Part shown: positions 53,930-64,000 of the stretch, piece after piece
How the letters are laid out: every line of letters starts with the position of its first letter
How positions within the stretch are numbered: the first letter of the stretch is position 1
Source: Dermanyssus gallinae
Taxonomy: Eukaryota > Arthropoda > Arachnida > Mesostigmata > Dermanyssidae
Length of the DNA stretch: 64,000 nt
Reading direction: 5' to 3'
NCBI GenBank assembly: GCA_003439945.1
Contig: QVRM01006451.1
Location: 590,001 to 654,000, forward strand
Made by a program: the position numbers and the translations under genes
Notes under the pieces: generated by a model
Database searches by the model: none
Told to the model about the DNA's origin: nothing
Seen by the model: only the letters and a program-made list of their open reading frames with translations

Positions 53930-54652
53930 CCGCAACGACCAGCGAGCCACCAATTCTTTCTCACACATCCATATTAAGATGATTCGGCTCCTCAAGATGC
54001 ATCCGGTATTTTCATAAAAATTCGGCAGAGAATTATTAATGTATTGTTAATATAAATTACATAAATATCCATTCCGTTTTACATTTGAAAGTCCGCTTAT
54101 ATTTTAGACCTGGAAGCATCACTTATAAAGTATAACGGTTTAAATAAACCTTAATCGTTAATGTGTATCAATCTGCCTTATATTATAATATAAAGATTTC
54201 ACCTTGAATATTAGATAGTGACAAGGTGAGCGATATGCAGTATATTATAATTTGAATGCCAAGGCAAGTCAAGTAAACTACACTCTGAGACGTTTCAAAA
54301 CTTATATTGTACACACTTTAGTCTCAATTTGCAACTTTCAATCAAGAACGTTTGCACCGCATTAAAATGTGACTTATGCCTGTATCTAAGAGCTAAATAT
54401 TGTGTTATATACTGCTTAGCACTTATCTGGTATTAACGTGTATACGTAGCAAATCATGTTTTGCTATATTGTTGTAATTTGAATTGCGAGTAATATTAGT
54501 AAAATAGAGGACAAATAGTATTAGACGTTCTTCGAGTTGGTTATACAAGAACTATAATAACATGTCACATAGGTGAATAAATAGATAAAAACGAACTATT
54601 CAATGTTATTAAGTATTTTAAATTTACTGTTTCATACTGGTACACAAAGTTT
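53930..54652. other. No gene recognised
   Basis: AT-rich DNA with nothing recognisable. Confidence 0.5.
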
Positions 54653-54658
54653 AAAAAA
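54653..54658 (-). terminator. Pol III terminator of the tRNA gene
   Basis: A TTTTTT run on the minus strand begins seven bases after the tRNA 3' end, the normal Pol III stop signal. Confidence 0.85.
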
Positions 54659-54664
54659 TATATG

Positions 54665-54737
54665 TACCCTCGGCGGGACTCGAACCCGCAATCCCCGGTT
54701 TAGGAGACCGATGCCTTATCCATTGGGCCACGAGGGC
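54665..54737 (-). tRNA. tRNA-Arg (anticodon CCT)
   Basis: The 73 bases fold as a full cloverleaf: acceptor GCCCTCG with CGAGGGT (one G-U at the outer pair), D arm GCCC...GGC, anticodon stem TCGGT/ACCGG with loop CTCCTAA (anticodon CCT, positions 34-36, reading AGG codons), and T arm GCGGG-TTCGAGT-CCCGC. Internal A box (TGGCCCAATGGA) and B box (GGTTCGAGTCC) are consensus, there is no intron, and a T6 terminator follows. All stems pair, so it is likely functional. It is the only confident host gene in the window. Confidence 0.97.
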
Positions 54738-55976
54738 TTGGATGCCGATGCGCCGAAAAACTCATTGACCGAGAGGTATCACCACTGCTTATAGCAATAA
54801 TTCGAGATTTGTAGAAATACTTCCTGTAAAAAATATATATAAGTAGCAAAGAGATACAAAATGCACTTGACGCTTTCCCGAGATTGGCGGTATCTGTGTA
54901 TTATGCATCTCTAAAAACAGACCGAGTACGACTGCGTGAGATTCCGAGTAGATCAATAATTGCTTAAAAAATGTTACAAAATCAACGGAACAATATGTTT
55001 GCCAAAAAATGCAAAAACGAACAACTATTCAGCAGTTTGTTCAACTAAGTCAATATACCCAAAAGATTACTAACCTTTGCTAAGAACGACTCAAGTCAGT
55101 GCCCTTTCAAAACCTTATTGGCTAAAAAATACCGTTCAATGTTTACTGTCACCCAACCCCAGATCATCGCAGGTAAGGGCGGGAAAATGACATGCGTGAT
55201 TCAGACCCGCTTCATTAGCGAACGGAGTGTAGAGCGAAGGATATATATCCATAACGAGAACCTTCTGGACCAAACGTTGTAATAAGAATTTGCCCTCATG
55301 GTTTCACAAGGGTGTGCGTCATATCTTTGAGTCAAAGCATGTGCAGTGATGATTAATTGGAGGACACCGGCGCACACACACAATCCGGAGGTATACAACC
55401 TCAGTTTATGTTACAGGCTCTATAGTAGGAAACTACGGTGCTCTGCCGGTGTCTCCTCTTTGGTGCATCTGAGGATGACGTAGATAAGTTCTTAAGATCT
55501 CTTAAATCTGTCAACTTTTTGGGTCTACTTTGTCTGGCACGTGGAACCAGACCTTTATTGAGATATCTGTGCTTCCCTTCATGTGAGTTTGTGTGTGTTT
55601 TTTTTGTGTGTTTCTTTTGTGCCCGAGTACGGTTTTGCACTGATACATCCAGACATCATTAATAGAAGAAAGCTATGTTGTGTGTAAACACACCTACCTA
55701 ACATGCTTCTACTTAAATATACCTATGGAAGCCATTGTAATGCATAATTATTCACTCTTAGAGCAAAGTCTTTTTGGCTAACCAGAGGAGAGTGTATCTT
55801 TATCCAATTCCAGACAGCTAGCATCTGATGATAAGTTTATTTTTTTTAGAAATGTGGACAATCTACTCTTTATAACCATATGACAGTCGTAGCAATGTCC
55901 TAACAGCAGTTACAGCTAGTTTCATTTTTGTCAACTATATTTTACAATGCTTCATCTAGTCAGTTTACTTTATGTT
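54738..55976. other. No gene recognised
   Basis: AT-rich with short frames. A plus-strand frame at 55,438-55,660 has no recognisable domain. Confidence 0.45.
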
Positions 55977-56099
55977 CAAAAGCCCACATATGTTCCTGCA
56001 CACTGGGCCACGTGTCTTGCCAGTTTGGCCACACATTCATTTTTGCTCAAGTTCTCTTCATATATCTCTACGAACTCTGGTTTAAATGTCAATATTCAA
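55977..56099 (-). other. Short coding-like stretch, unidentified
   Basis: About 40 minus-strand codons read PEFVEIYEENLSKNECVAKL then ARHVAQCAGTYVGF and a stop. The composition (Glu, Lys, Asn and Cys mixed with hydrophobics) is unlike chance frames nearby and suggests an alpha-helical segment. It is preceded by a weak acceptor-like CATTTAAACCAG. It could be the last exon of a gene or the end of an unrecognised retroelement ORF. Confidence 0.25.
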
Positions 56100-56283
56100 T
56101 TCAAGCTTTGCCGGCAAGGTTTGGTAATTCGTACACATGCGTTTTACAAGTAGCCTCTACAAAACTGTATTTTAGGCAAGAACAGGCTTACCTTCTACAA
56201 TAACAAGCTATACTATATATAACCTAAACTTTGTCGGGCTGACCCTCTGCCAACACTTGCAACACATAGTCCGCAGGGATCTT

Positions 56284-56412
56284 TCGTATTGCTTCGTATG
56301 ACGGACCTCATGAATATATATGAGCAACGGTGGGGCTTGAACCCGTGCACCTATACGTCTCCTTCGGTAGCAAGACGCACCCGAACGTACCACGCCACCG
56401 AGCTCGACATTC
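56284..56412 (-). mobile_element. tRNA-derived SINE (family B), copy 2
   Basis: On the minus strand: CTCGGTGGCGTGGTACGTTC (A-box region), GAGACGTATAGGTGCACGGG then TTCAAGCCCCACC (B box), and GAGGTCCGTCATACG. It matches the copy at 33,305-33,435 in order and spacing. Confidence 0.78.
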
Positions 56413-56439
56413 TATATGTAACCTAGGAATCGTTTAGGC

Positions 56440-56442
<3 letters not shown>

Positions 56443-56478
<36 letters not shown>
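56443..56478. repeat. (AT)n microsatellite
   Basis: About 18 AT units. Confidence 0.95.
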
Positions 56479-56481
<3 letters not shown>

Positions 56482-57227
56482 GTTTTTTTATTTTTGTATT
56501 TTCTTTGAAAGCGATTAAGATACGAAACTATCGCTAAGGTTGTATAAACATACTGTCTACCGGTTAACGACGGAAACAGTTAATATTATGTTTCGATGCA
56601 TTGCTGATGCCTTGCTTGTTTAGAAGTGGGAGTGAAAGTACTATCATCTGTTAATGGATGATCGAATATCATTTCGCATACGGCGCCATTGCAGTTAAGT
56701 GAGTTGCATGGTAGTAAACCAGACAGATAAGTCAAATATTCATATCGAGAACAGTTCGAAAAAATTCGGATCCCTGCGAATTCAGTTTTATAATTTTCAA
56801 TAACATAAACATGTGGCATTGGGGTGAACTCTATACAATAACCACGCATAGATCGTTTTAGTATTATATTGATAGTGGTTAAAATCGTGATAGGGCCCTC
56901 CAAGATGGCCGCAAGCCGCCCCAGATGACGGATTCCCGTAGGGTTTCGTTAGCAGAGGAGAGACCTTAGCGATCACCAGATCGTACACAAGCCGAAGACG
57001 ACGGCATGCCTAGTTTCTCCACCGAACAACTCGTGTACCCGCATAACGCGCCGTTGGCACCATTTGTGAAATGATTCTTAACCATTCATATAAGTACAAT
57101 AAATTATCGTGATTTCGCTCTCACTCCTAAACAAGACATTTCCAACCCCCATTCCATTGGGAAATATTATTTATTCATCAAGTTCTACTACCCTCTAAAC
57201 TGTGTGTACATAATTTCGGAGCACGCT

Positions 57228-57229
<2 letters not shown>
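56479..57229. other. No gene recognised
   Basis: AT-rich; CCAAGATGGCCGCAAG at 56,901 fits a YY1-type site and recurs near 40,702. Confidence 0.45.

Positions 57230-57269
<40 letters not shown>
57230..57269. repeat. (AT)n microsatellite
   Basis: About 20 AT units. Confidence 0.95.
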
Positions 57270-57272
<3 letters not shown>

Positions 57273-58544
57273 AAGATGCAATTCAAGTTCGCTCACGGCT
57301 CGCTTCTGAAACGAACGAACGCAGAGTTTGGAAGGCTTGGATATCAGTCTGTGACTCTATAACGGCACCTAAAATTCCTAACATCGCCCACTAGACAAGG
57401 AGGTCCAATATATGGCGAACAACATGAAATAAACAAGCAGGAAACTTTCTCGTCACCCCACAGATCTGACTGTTTTCCGGACAACCTTCTAACGCTAAGA
57501 GGGTATCAAACGAGCATTGTGCCGATGTCCGAACGGTGAGTCAAGTTTGTATTGCTACGACCACCCTTACGGCTAGTGTTGCTGTTTGCGTAGGCTAAAA
57601 GCCGCCCTAACTACGCGTGCAGTGATCATTACGGTTTGATCAAGCTGTTTCAGCGAGATCGCTCCTCCTGTTTCTGCGTTAGAGAAGTCCTCACTGTAGG
57701 GCGACAGCGACTGGCTGTCGAAAGTTCGAAAGCTGTTCCTCCGGCTGCACGGTCTCAGTCCTACGGGTCATACGAGTTGCCTCTACGAGCCCTGAGGACA
57801 AACGAAGTTGGGAGAACCCGACATGCCGACCCACAGATCCGTCCTCCACAGCGGAAGCCTAGGCGGTCTAGCAGGCTTCCGATGCCCGCTGCTGCTGCGG
57901 GGCCGCTGGCGGGTAGCAGGGGCATATTCTGGGATTAACAGCGGACTGACAAGGCACGGAAGGCGACTCGGCCAAAGGAAACATACATGCGGACACGCCG
58001 GAACGATAGTACATTGGTCGCTTCAAATCGGTCGGAGGCAGCACTGGGCACGATTCGATTTATGCCGGCTGATGGGGGGTCATGATCCACCGTAATGAGA
58101 GGATTAACATCCGTAACGGGCGGCAAGCTAACAAGGTGGTTCTTTTTAGCAATTTTGCTCACCCCGCTCAAATCGCTCGCTTCCTTGGCCTCTATATACG
58201 TAGCCTTGCCATTCTGCATCATCGGAAAAATATTTGGTAGATCTCTCCGCTCTGAGATCTCTGTTTCTCGTAGTTAAAGTTGCGGTAGTAATAGTAATCA
58301 TTGTAGAGTAACTAAGAAACTCACTAACTAGTACAGTAGTGACGGGCAACGTTCAGTGTAACAGATATATTAGGGACCGGCCAGTTAGATGAGTCTCAAG
58401 CTTGATGAGAGGAAAACATTGACTACCTTCTGATAGGCCTTAGTACTGTTTAACTACATGCCAAGGGGCATCGCTTGTTTGCATCACATGCTAAAATAAC
58501 AGCCGCTGTTTTAACAAAAATAGCTTGCCCACTATTTCCTATGA
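57270..58544. other. No gene called
   Basis: A plus-strand frame of 100 codons (57,636-57,938) with Arg/Ala/Pro-rich composition has no recognised domain and no supported start. Otherwise unremarkable. Confidence 0.4.
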
Positions 58545-59480
58545 GGCCGTCTACTCCGGACGAAATTTGATTTAAATTCAGTAGTTGCTCATTAAGCTTA
58601 AAATTCCATAATTATACGTTTTCAACAATTGTTACACTTAAGGGCATTCTGCAAAAAGGCTGTCGCCCATGATTGTGTCAACATCCTACATATTACATAA
58701 CGGTTCCTTTGATTTTCAACGTTTTAATTGAGCTTGGAGACTTATCTAAATACACATAATTTAATTATATCCGGCAAAGTTAAACGAGTATGTTGTTTAA
58801 GTTTGGTTTTGCATGCTTTACTAAATAGTTCTAATAACATTTAAAAAGATAAGGAAATCTAGCATGCATGTTTACTAGGCGATAGTTAAGCATCGAATAA
58901 TTTGTCACAAGCTTTGTATATGGGCGTATTACATTATTTTTACAGCACTTCTAGTAGGGTAACATTTATTGTGTCAGAATGCTATATATGCATATTCCAT
59001 AAAAGTGCAATATATTTATTATATATCCATATGTTCTCCGTGATTACTCTATGGGCCACTCTCAATGTTCGTATGTAACTTTTCTGAAGAGTTACTGTAG
59101 GTTCGACAATCGACTCGAATGAGGCACCGTACAAAAACACCTTATTTTAAATGTGAAACAATAAATGCTCATATTGCATACAATATTTTTTCATGAATTC
59201 GAGGGATGCAGTATGTCGTAACTAATGTAAAAGTAAAGCCTCTGTCCTAAGTTTGCTTATCATATGTTTAATATAAATTTCCCGTTTGGTGTTATTCCAG
59301 AACGTCAGGTATTTGTAGTTGTGTACCTCACCAATTATCGGACAATTGCAGTTTGTCTTAGGATCTAAGCTTGAGCCAGCAATAGAGACGCAGTATAGCA
59401 TGATATTATTACATCTGTTACATGGCAGATTTACAACTTTAGTATCACCAAAACAACCCAAGGACGCACATAAGTGGCAG
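58545..59480 (-). pseudogene. F3 LINE, minus-strand copy (RT end to 3' end)
   Basis: On the minus strand: NNIMLYCVSIAGSSLDPKTN, CPIIGEVHNYKYL and KREIYIKHMISKLRTEALL (post-RT region), then a 3' part matching 39,040-39,460 of the plus-strand copy, ending CGTCCGGAGTAGACGGCCTC at about 58,548. The first 80 codons are unbroken; the rest has stops. It is 5' truncated. Confidence 0.82.
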
Positions 59481-59969
59481 GCAATGCCTAGTGGTAGTTC
59501 AGCGGATTACCTTATATTGATTTTCGTACTTTTTTATTATTTTTACATTCAGACATATATTGTTGATTTGCAACCAGCCACTGACCCTAGCCAAAACACT
59601 TTTACCTTCTCTATTAGCTACTTTCTGGTATCACTTTCAATCAGGATTTTGTCTTTTGTCTTGCATAGCCCCAAAGCATTTAATTTGTTTACTAATCTTA
59701 TCCGACCTACACAACCAAATACTTTTTGTAAACCAAGAAAGACCAGACAAACTTGTTTGAAGATTAACCTCACATTTAGCTAGTTATAAAGTTTTTCAAT
59801 AACACTTTGGGTTTAGCTGATATTTTCTTGTTCTCTTAAGATTAAATAGATTTGTTGTTCCTTGATTTCGAGTTTTGCGCCATACTATGAATATTGTGTT
59901 CGAGTACAGTGTGTTTTGCTTGAGAACTTGATTCTCTTCTCTTAATTGTCGAATCTCTTCTTGCATTGC
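59481..59969. other. No gene recognised
   Basis: AT-rich. A minus-strand heptad-like frame (EEIRQLREENQVL) at about 59,950 overlaps the mariner trace on the other strand and is probably fortuitous. Confidence 0.45.
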
Positions 59970-60105
59970 TAGACGATTGAGGAGCAGCAAAGGGTTATCA
60001 AATCTCTAATTGCAGAAGGTGTTTAAGCGGCTGATATTTATCGCCAGATGGTGGTCATATATGGGAGACTGTGTGCCCGACAAATAAGTGAGAAATTGGC
60101 GTACT
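59970..60105 (+). pseudogene. mariner-type transposase N-terminal (HTH) remnant
   Basis: The plus frame reads IEEQQRVIKSLIAEGV, a TAA, AADIYRQMVVIYGRLC and ARQISEK, the first helix-turn-helix of mariner-type transposases (typically xRxVIKFLxAEG ... IYxxMxxVYG). The catalytic domain is not present downstream, where an (AT)n tract follows. Confidence 0.6.
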
Positions 60106-60230
60106 CGTTTTTGTAAAGGAAACGTTTTCTGACTACAAACTGAAAGACACAATGGAGAACTGGCTCTTGTCAAAGCCGCAGAAATTCTGGGATCGTTTTG
60201 AACCTTTTCATTTTAAACTACACAAGTAGG

Positions 60231-60234
<4 letters not shown>

Positions 60235-60294
<60 letters not shown>

Positions 60295-60297
60295 TAT
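60235..60297. repeat. (AT)n microsatellite
   Basis: About 31 AT units. Confidence 0.97.
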
Positions 60298-60445
60298 CCC
60301 ACGTTTTCGAACAACAAAGGTACTACTGGATCTATTATCTATATTATCTGGAAGCTAGAATCCCCAAAGGCTCGATATGAAGCGGATTTTCGATCAATTC
60401 CGATACCGGTGGCCAGTCATTTGGATATATATTAATTTATCATTA

Positions 60446-60448
<3 letters not shown>

Positions 60449-60519
<71 letters not shown>

Positions 60520-60565
60520 AGAGAGAGAGAAGAGAGGAGAAAGAGCGAAAAAGAGAGAGAGATAT
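60449..60565. repeat. (AT)n followed by (GA)n-rich run
   Basis: About 34 AT units pass directly into a GAGAGA-rich stretch of about 48 bases. Confidence 0.95.
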
Positions 60566-61900
60566 AACTAGCACACGGTCAGTCTGCAGGTAGACTCTTA
60601 CAATACGAGGCACATTAATAATAAGAGCTTGGTAATACTATTACTACGAGAACTGGTGCTGCTGTTACTGTGCCTAGCACTGTTGCTGCAGCTGCTGTTA
60701 GTGGATGGAGCTGGCGCGTTTGGTGGCTCTATACACTGGTTTGCCCATGACATAAGGGCGCATAGCCGCTCAGACCGGATCATATCAGCCTGCAGCCTCT
60801 CTTGGTTCTCGAATCGTTAGGAACGAACCGAGGAAGGAGGGGGAGCGGGTCGGGGTGGATGAGGGCCTTTTTCTCGTGTGCCCCAGCCCGTTGGCTTTTG
60901 CATAACCGCCGCCAATGGCCGGCCATGTTGTCCTTCGTAATCGTTCGGTGGGGAAGCACCCCCACCTCCGAAATAGGACCCAGAAACGACGCGGAAGAAA
61001 GACAGAAGCAGGAACCGGAGGAAAGAAAAGTAGAAGAAGGATGAAATGGAGGCAAAACGGCGAATGCAGCAGCAGCGGTAGGCAGACAGGCAGGCAAAGG
61101 AAAGGAATGCGTTCCTCATTGTTTACTTCTGTCAAGCAGTAGTGAGTGCGTGGCCGCTTAGTGCAAGCAGACTGCAGCGGACATTTGTTTCGCCATGAGC
61201 GAACAAATGAACGAACCAACCAACCAACCAACCAACCAACGAAGAAAGGAACAATGATGATGGTGAGGGTGACGAGGATGAGGACTTACGCGCTTACCGT
61301 GATTGAATGGAGCCCAAATAGCTCGGTCACACATCACTCTTGTCGCTGCCCACGATTACGGTGACGAACACTGGGGAGACGGGGAGGCGCGGACAGGGGA
61401 GGCGGCTTTCGCATAGCTCCGGCTGCTTAGCGGCACGAATAGCGGTAATGAATGCCACGACGCAATTCCAACAGGCGAGGAAAGATGATCGTCTGCGATC
61501 TGGCTACAACTTGCTTACTGCCGGATTGGTCCGAGCAGCCATAACCAACCGTAACGATCACTACGAAGTTGCGCGTAGAAACTAAGTACGCTAAATTTCG
61601 CATGCGTTCTACAACGCAACTACAACGATAAGGATGGTGACGACGATGAAACGAACATCAAGACCAAAACCTAGAGGTGACCCTAGAAATAGCCGAAGAG
61701 AAAACCAAGGAGTGACGAAAGAGAGAGAAAAAATAATAGGAAGAAAACGCTGTTGCCCCGTGCTAAAGACGGTCTGTTAAGATGATGCTTAATTGACGTT
61801 GCGGTAACAATAAACGAGACACGTCCGAAGGTGGTAGCCGACTCACAAAGCCCTTTTGAGAGCACTTAGTAAGGCCGGAGACAAGCGGATGCTGCCGGCA
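60566..61900. other. GC-richer stretch, no gene called
   Basis: GC content is raised, with CTG/CAG runs near 60,640-60,710 and 61,065-61,080 and an (AACC)n block at 61,212-61,240. That block is the complement type of the (GGTT)n at 7,590. A plus frame at 60,629 gives a Leu-rich start resembling a signal peptide but begins at TTG and is CTG-repeat driven. No domain is recognised on either strand. Confidence 0.35.
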
Positions 61901-63065
61901 GTCACAGGACCTTGGTTACCGAATCTGCACGCAGGACGGTCATACAATTCGCCTACTTTCTGGGACATTTTCTGGAGAACTGCAACACAGCTCTTCTTAA
62001 TTAAACTTATAGTTTGTGTTGCACTACATATTTAATTGTTCGTAGAGTCCCGAAGCTACTACTGCTGGTTGACGTCGTTAAGTTTACTTTTACCTTTCGC
62101 ACTAATAGAGTCCTATGACTAAATCACCATGTTAATAACCTTTATGAATAACCATGCCGAATTCCAGGTGGGTGGAGAACCGTATCGTGTCCGTTATTCC
62201 AAGCCCCGGAACGGCAGAAAATGGTCCAAAATCACACCTGATTTAGAAGTATAAGTAGTTGCAAGGTATCCTGTTAGTGCATTGTCGTACGTCGAAGAAT
62301 GCTGACTTGTTGGCTGTATTGCATTTATGATTATTCACAGAGAGAGACATATTCCTTTAAAACCAGGATGATTAAATACAACAATACCAAACTCCTATGC
62401 AGGGCCTCGGTTATAATCTGTCATCTTTGCGGAAGCACTACAGCTAGGTAGTTTTGTAATTGTGAGCAACGTTTAAACTCAATCACATGCCATGATATGC
62501 CGCTTTGTAAAACCGGCGGGCAGTTAGCTACGAGTTTTCGAGCAATATTTTAACCAGCAGGAGAAAAACGTCAGCGGGCCTTTCCTGGCATATGCTAGTG
62601 TACGCACGTATGACTTTGATAGAAGGGGTGTCACCAGAAATGCAATACAAATATAGCCGAAGACTTTTAGCTTTCAGGGGATAAGTTATCTGTTCTTTAA
62701 TTAGACAATGATAAACAGCTTTGCTTGTGCGCCTTACGATGCACGTCGTTTTCACGATGGAGTCAGGGCTTAGGCAGTAAGAGAAAGAAGTCTCACCATG
62801 CATGACTCTTGCTGTTAACTAATGACAGCCAGGCAAAACAGAACTGAAAATACACTGCTCAACAAGATTATGTTTTAACGACGTGACTCTAAGCAGTATG
62901 TCTTGAATGGAAAAGACACCATTAAAGAAGATATTAGTCGTAACATATAGATGTTTTACCATTTTGTCAAATAGGGCTGACAGAACTTACAAGAAGTGAC
63001 AGCTGTTGAAAGGCTTCCGAACGAGGGAGATGTGTCTTATGAGCAGGTTGTCATTTGTAAGCATC
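61901..63065. other. No gene recognised
   Basis: AT-rich, short frames only. Confidence 0.5.
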
Positions 63066-63066
63066 A

Positions 63067-63097
<31 letters not shown>

Positions 63098-63100
63098 TTT
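63066..63100. repeat. (AT)n then T-run
   Basis: About 12 AT units followed by 11-12 T. Confidence 0.95.
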
Positions 63101-63107
63101 AGTGATT

Positions 63108-63171
63108 TTTAAAGATTTAAAGATTTTTTTCCTGAAGACTTGTAGAACTATTTGCTGTTATGAGACAATCA

Positions 63172-63207
<36 letters not shown>

Positions 63208-63288
63208 CGGCGTCATTGAGGACGTCTTTAAGAGATTTTTCTTGAAGGCTTGTAGAACTATTTGCTGCTATGAGACAAACATGATCAA
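63108..63288. repeat. Imperfect local duplication flanking (AT)n
   Basis: CTTGTAGAACTATTTGCTG and about 35 flanking bases at 63,125-63,172 recur at 63,233-63,283 with a few changes. The spacer is the (AT)n at 63,174-63,206 plus GCGGCGTCATTGAGGACG. Confidence 0.9.
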
Positions 63289-64000
63289 TAAGATTACTAC
63301 TACATATTTCCCGTTCGGAAGAAAATGCGGAATAACTCTGACAGAAGTGCATTTATAGAAAAAAGACTATTGAGCGAGATCTGTTAAAAGCGTGGCTATT
63401 GACTAGATAACCTTCATAAAGCGTTATTAAGCATCTTCATCACGCGTGGCATCCGTCAGTATTATGACGGTTATTATAACTAACGTTGCAGTAACACGCA
63501 ATTTCAAATTTTAGTTAACCAAAATTTATTTTTGTTCTCGATCTAATTACTACAATATAGGACATAGCCATGCCAGTGTTTATGCACGCAAAAAAAATAT
63601 CGTAAAAACATGACTTTGTTTGTCAAATCATAAATCGCTTTGAACGGTTTTATTTGACGTAGCGCCATTCCAGTAATTTAAAGATTCGCACTACGTGTTA
63701 TACTGTTGCAGTGCATAAGCAAATTTCATTTACAGTATATGCATTTACAGTGTTGTTTGTGGTACTTTTGCGCCTACTCTGTTATGAAGGTGGTCCTTGT
63801 AGTCGACCCGGTAGTGATGATACTGATGACCGTGATGATAATACTAATGCAATCGATGGGAATTTAACCCACTGGCAAGCCAGCGGGCCGGTTCTTGGGT
63901 CTTTCTTCTTTGCTAGCTACAAGGATTTCATTCTGCGGGGCATCAAGAATTGCGTAGATTGCCGCTCAGTCGCCTATGCAGACTCCCCTTTGTTCCGTGT
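63289..64000. other. No gene recognised
   Basis: AT-rich with nothing recognisable; a GTGATGATA-type run near 63,815-63,845. Confidence 0.5.

Noticed and set aside
60629..60820. Leu-rich secreted-protein-like frame
   Set aside because: No ATG, hydrophobic run comes from CTG/TTG-type repeat, no downstream support.
1..64000. CRISPR arrays, phage or bacterial systems
   Set aside because: No regularly spaced repeats with unique spacers and no bacterial gene organisation; the sequence is eukaryotic.

Overview
The window looks like repeat-rich, non-genic DNA from an animal nuclear genome, most likely an arthropod. The overall texture resembles repeat-rich chelicerate or mite genomes, but that is an impression from memory and nothing here fixes the species. 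The reasons are a eukaryotic tRNA gene with Pol III control boxes and a T-run terminator, tRNA-derived SINEs, several families of non-LTR retrotransposons (LINEs), mariner transposase remnants, about twenty (AT)n tracts, and long TTG/CAA and TAA microsatellites. There are no bacterial-style operons, and no host protein gene could be identified with confidence.

Layout. 1-9 kb: AT-rich DNA with no recognised gene, plus TTG/CAA tracts and two GC-richer stretches carrying TATA boxes (4,639 and 8,447). 9-12 kb: an old LINE 3' end and several tRNA-like SINEs. 12.4-14.3 kb: a GC-richer stretch with consensus splice donors, possibly untranslated exons. 14.7-19.2 kb: LINE fragments, a SINE, and one short minus-strand candidate host exon (16,781-16,934). 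19.9-20.9 kb: a fragment with a zinc-ligand cluster plus a PD-(D/E)xK-like domain, enclosed by TAA repeats. 23.7-28.0 kb: the best-preserved element, a LINE with a PHD-finger ORF1 and an endonuclease/reverse-transcriptase ORF2 in the same frame, separated by one UGA. 28.6-31.7 kb: decayed LINE pieces. 33-37 kb: SINE, AT tracts, a long foldback element and a near-perfect hairpin. 37.6-39.5 kb: a decayed CR1/jockey-like LINE (called family F3 here). 41.2-45.0 kb: an RT fragment followed by a LINE whose endonuclease has been deleted. 46.5-47.2 kb: mariner. 47.5-53.9 kb: further LINE fragments on both strands, a dense palindrome cluster, and a second TAA-embedded copy of the PD-(D/E)xK-like family. 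54.7 kb: an intact tRNA-Arg(CCT) gene. 56-64 kb: SINE, an F3 copy, a second mariner trace, AT tracts, and a GC-richer region at 60.6-61.9 kb.

Family labels used below: F1 = intact-looking PHD LINE (23.7-28.0 kb); F2 = LINE with deleted endonuclease (41.9-45.0 kb); F3 = CR1/jockey-like family with five copies and a shared 3' end; F4 = LINE with an (AATC)n tail; F5 = family with a CxC...HH...C cluster and PD-(D/E)xK-like C-terminal domain, found next to TAA repeats. How the parts relate: F1 could in principle still supply retrotransposition functions, while nearly everything else is decayed or 5'-truncated. The tRNA and, possibly, the 16.8 kb exon are the only candidate host genes.
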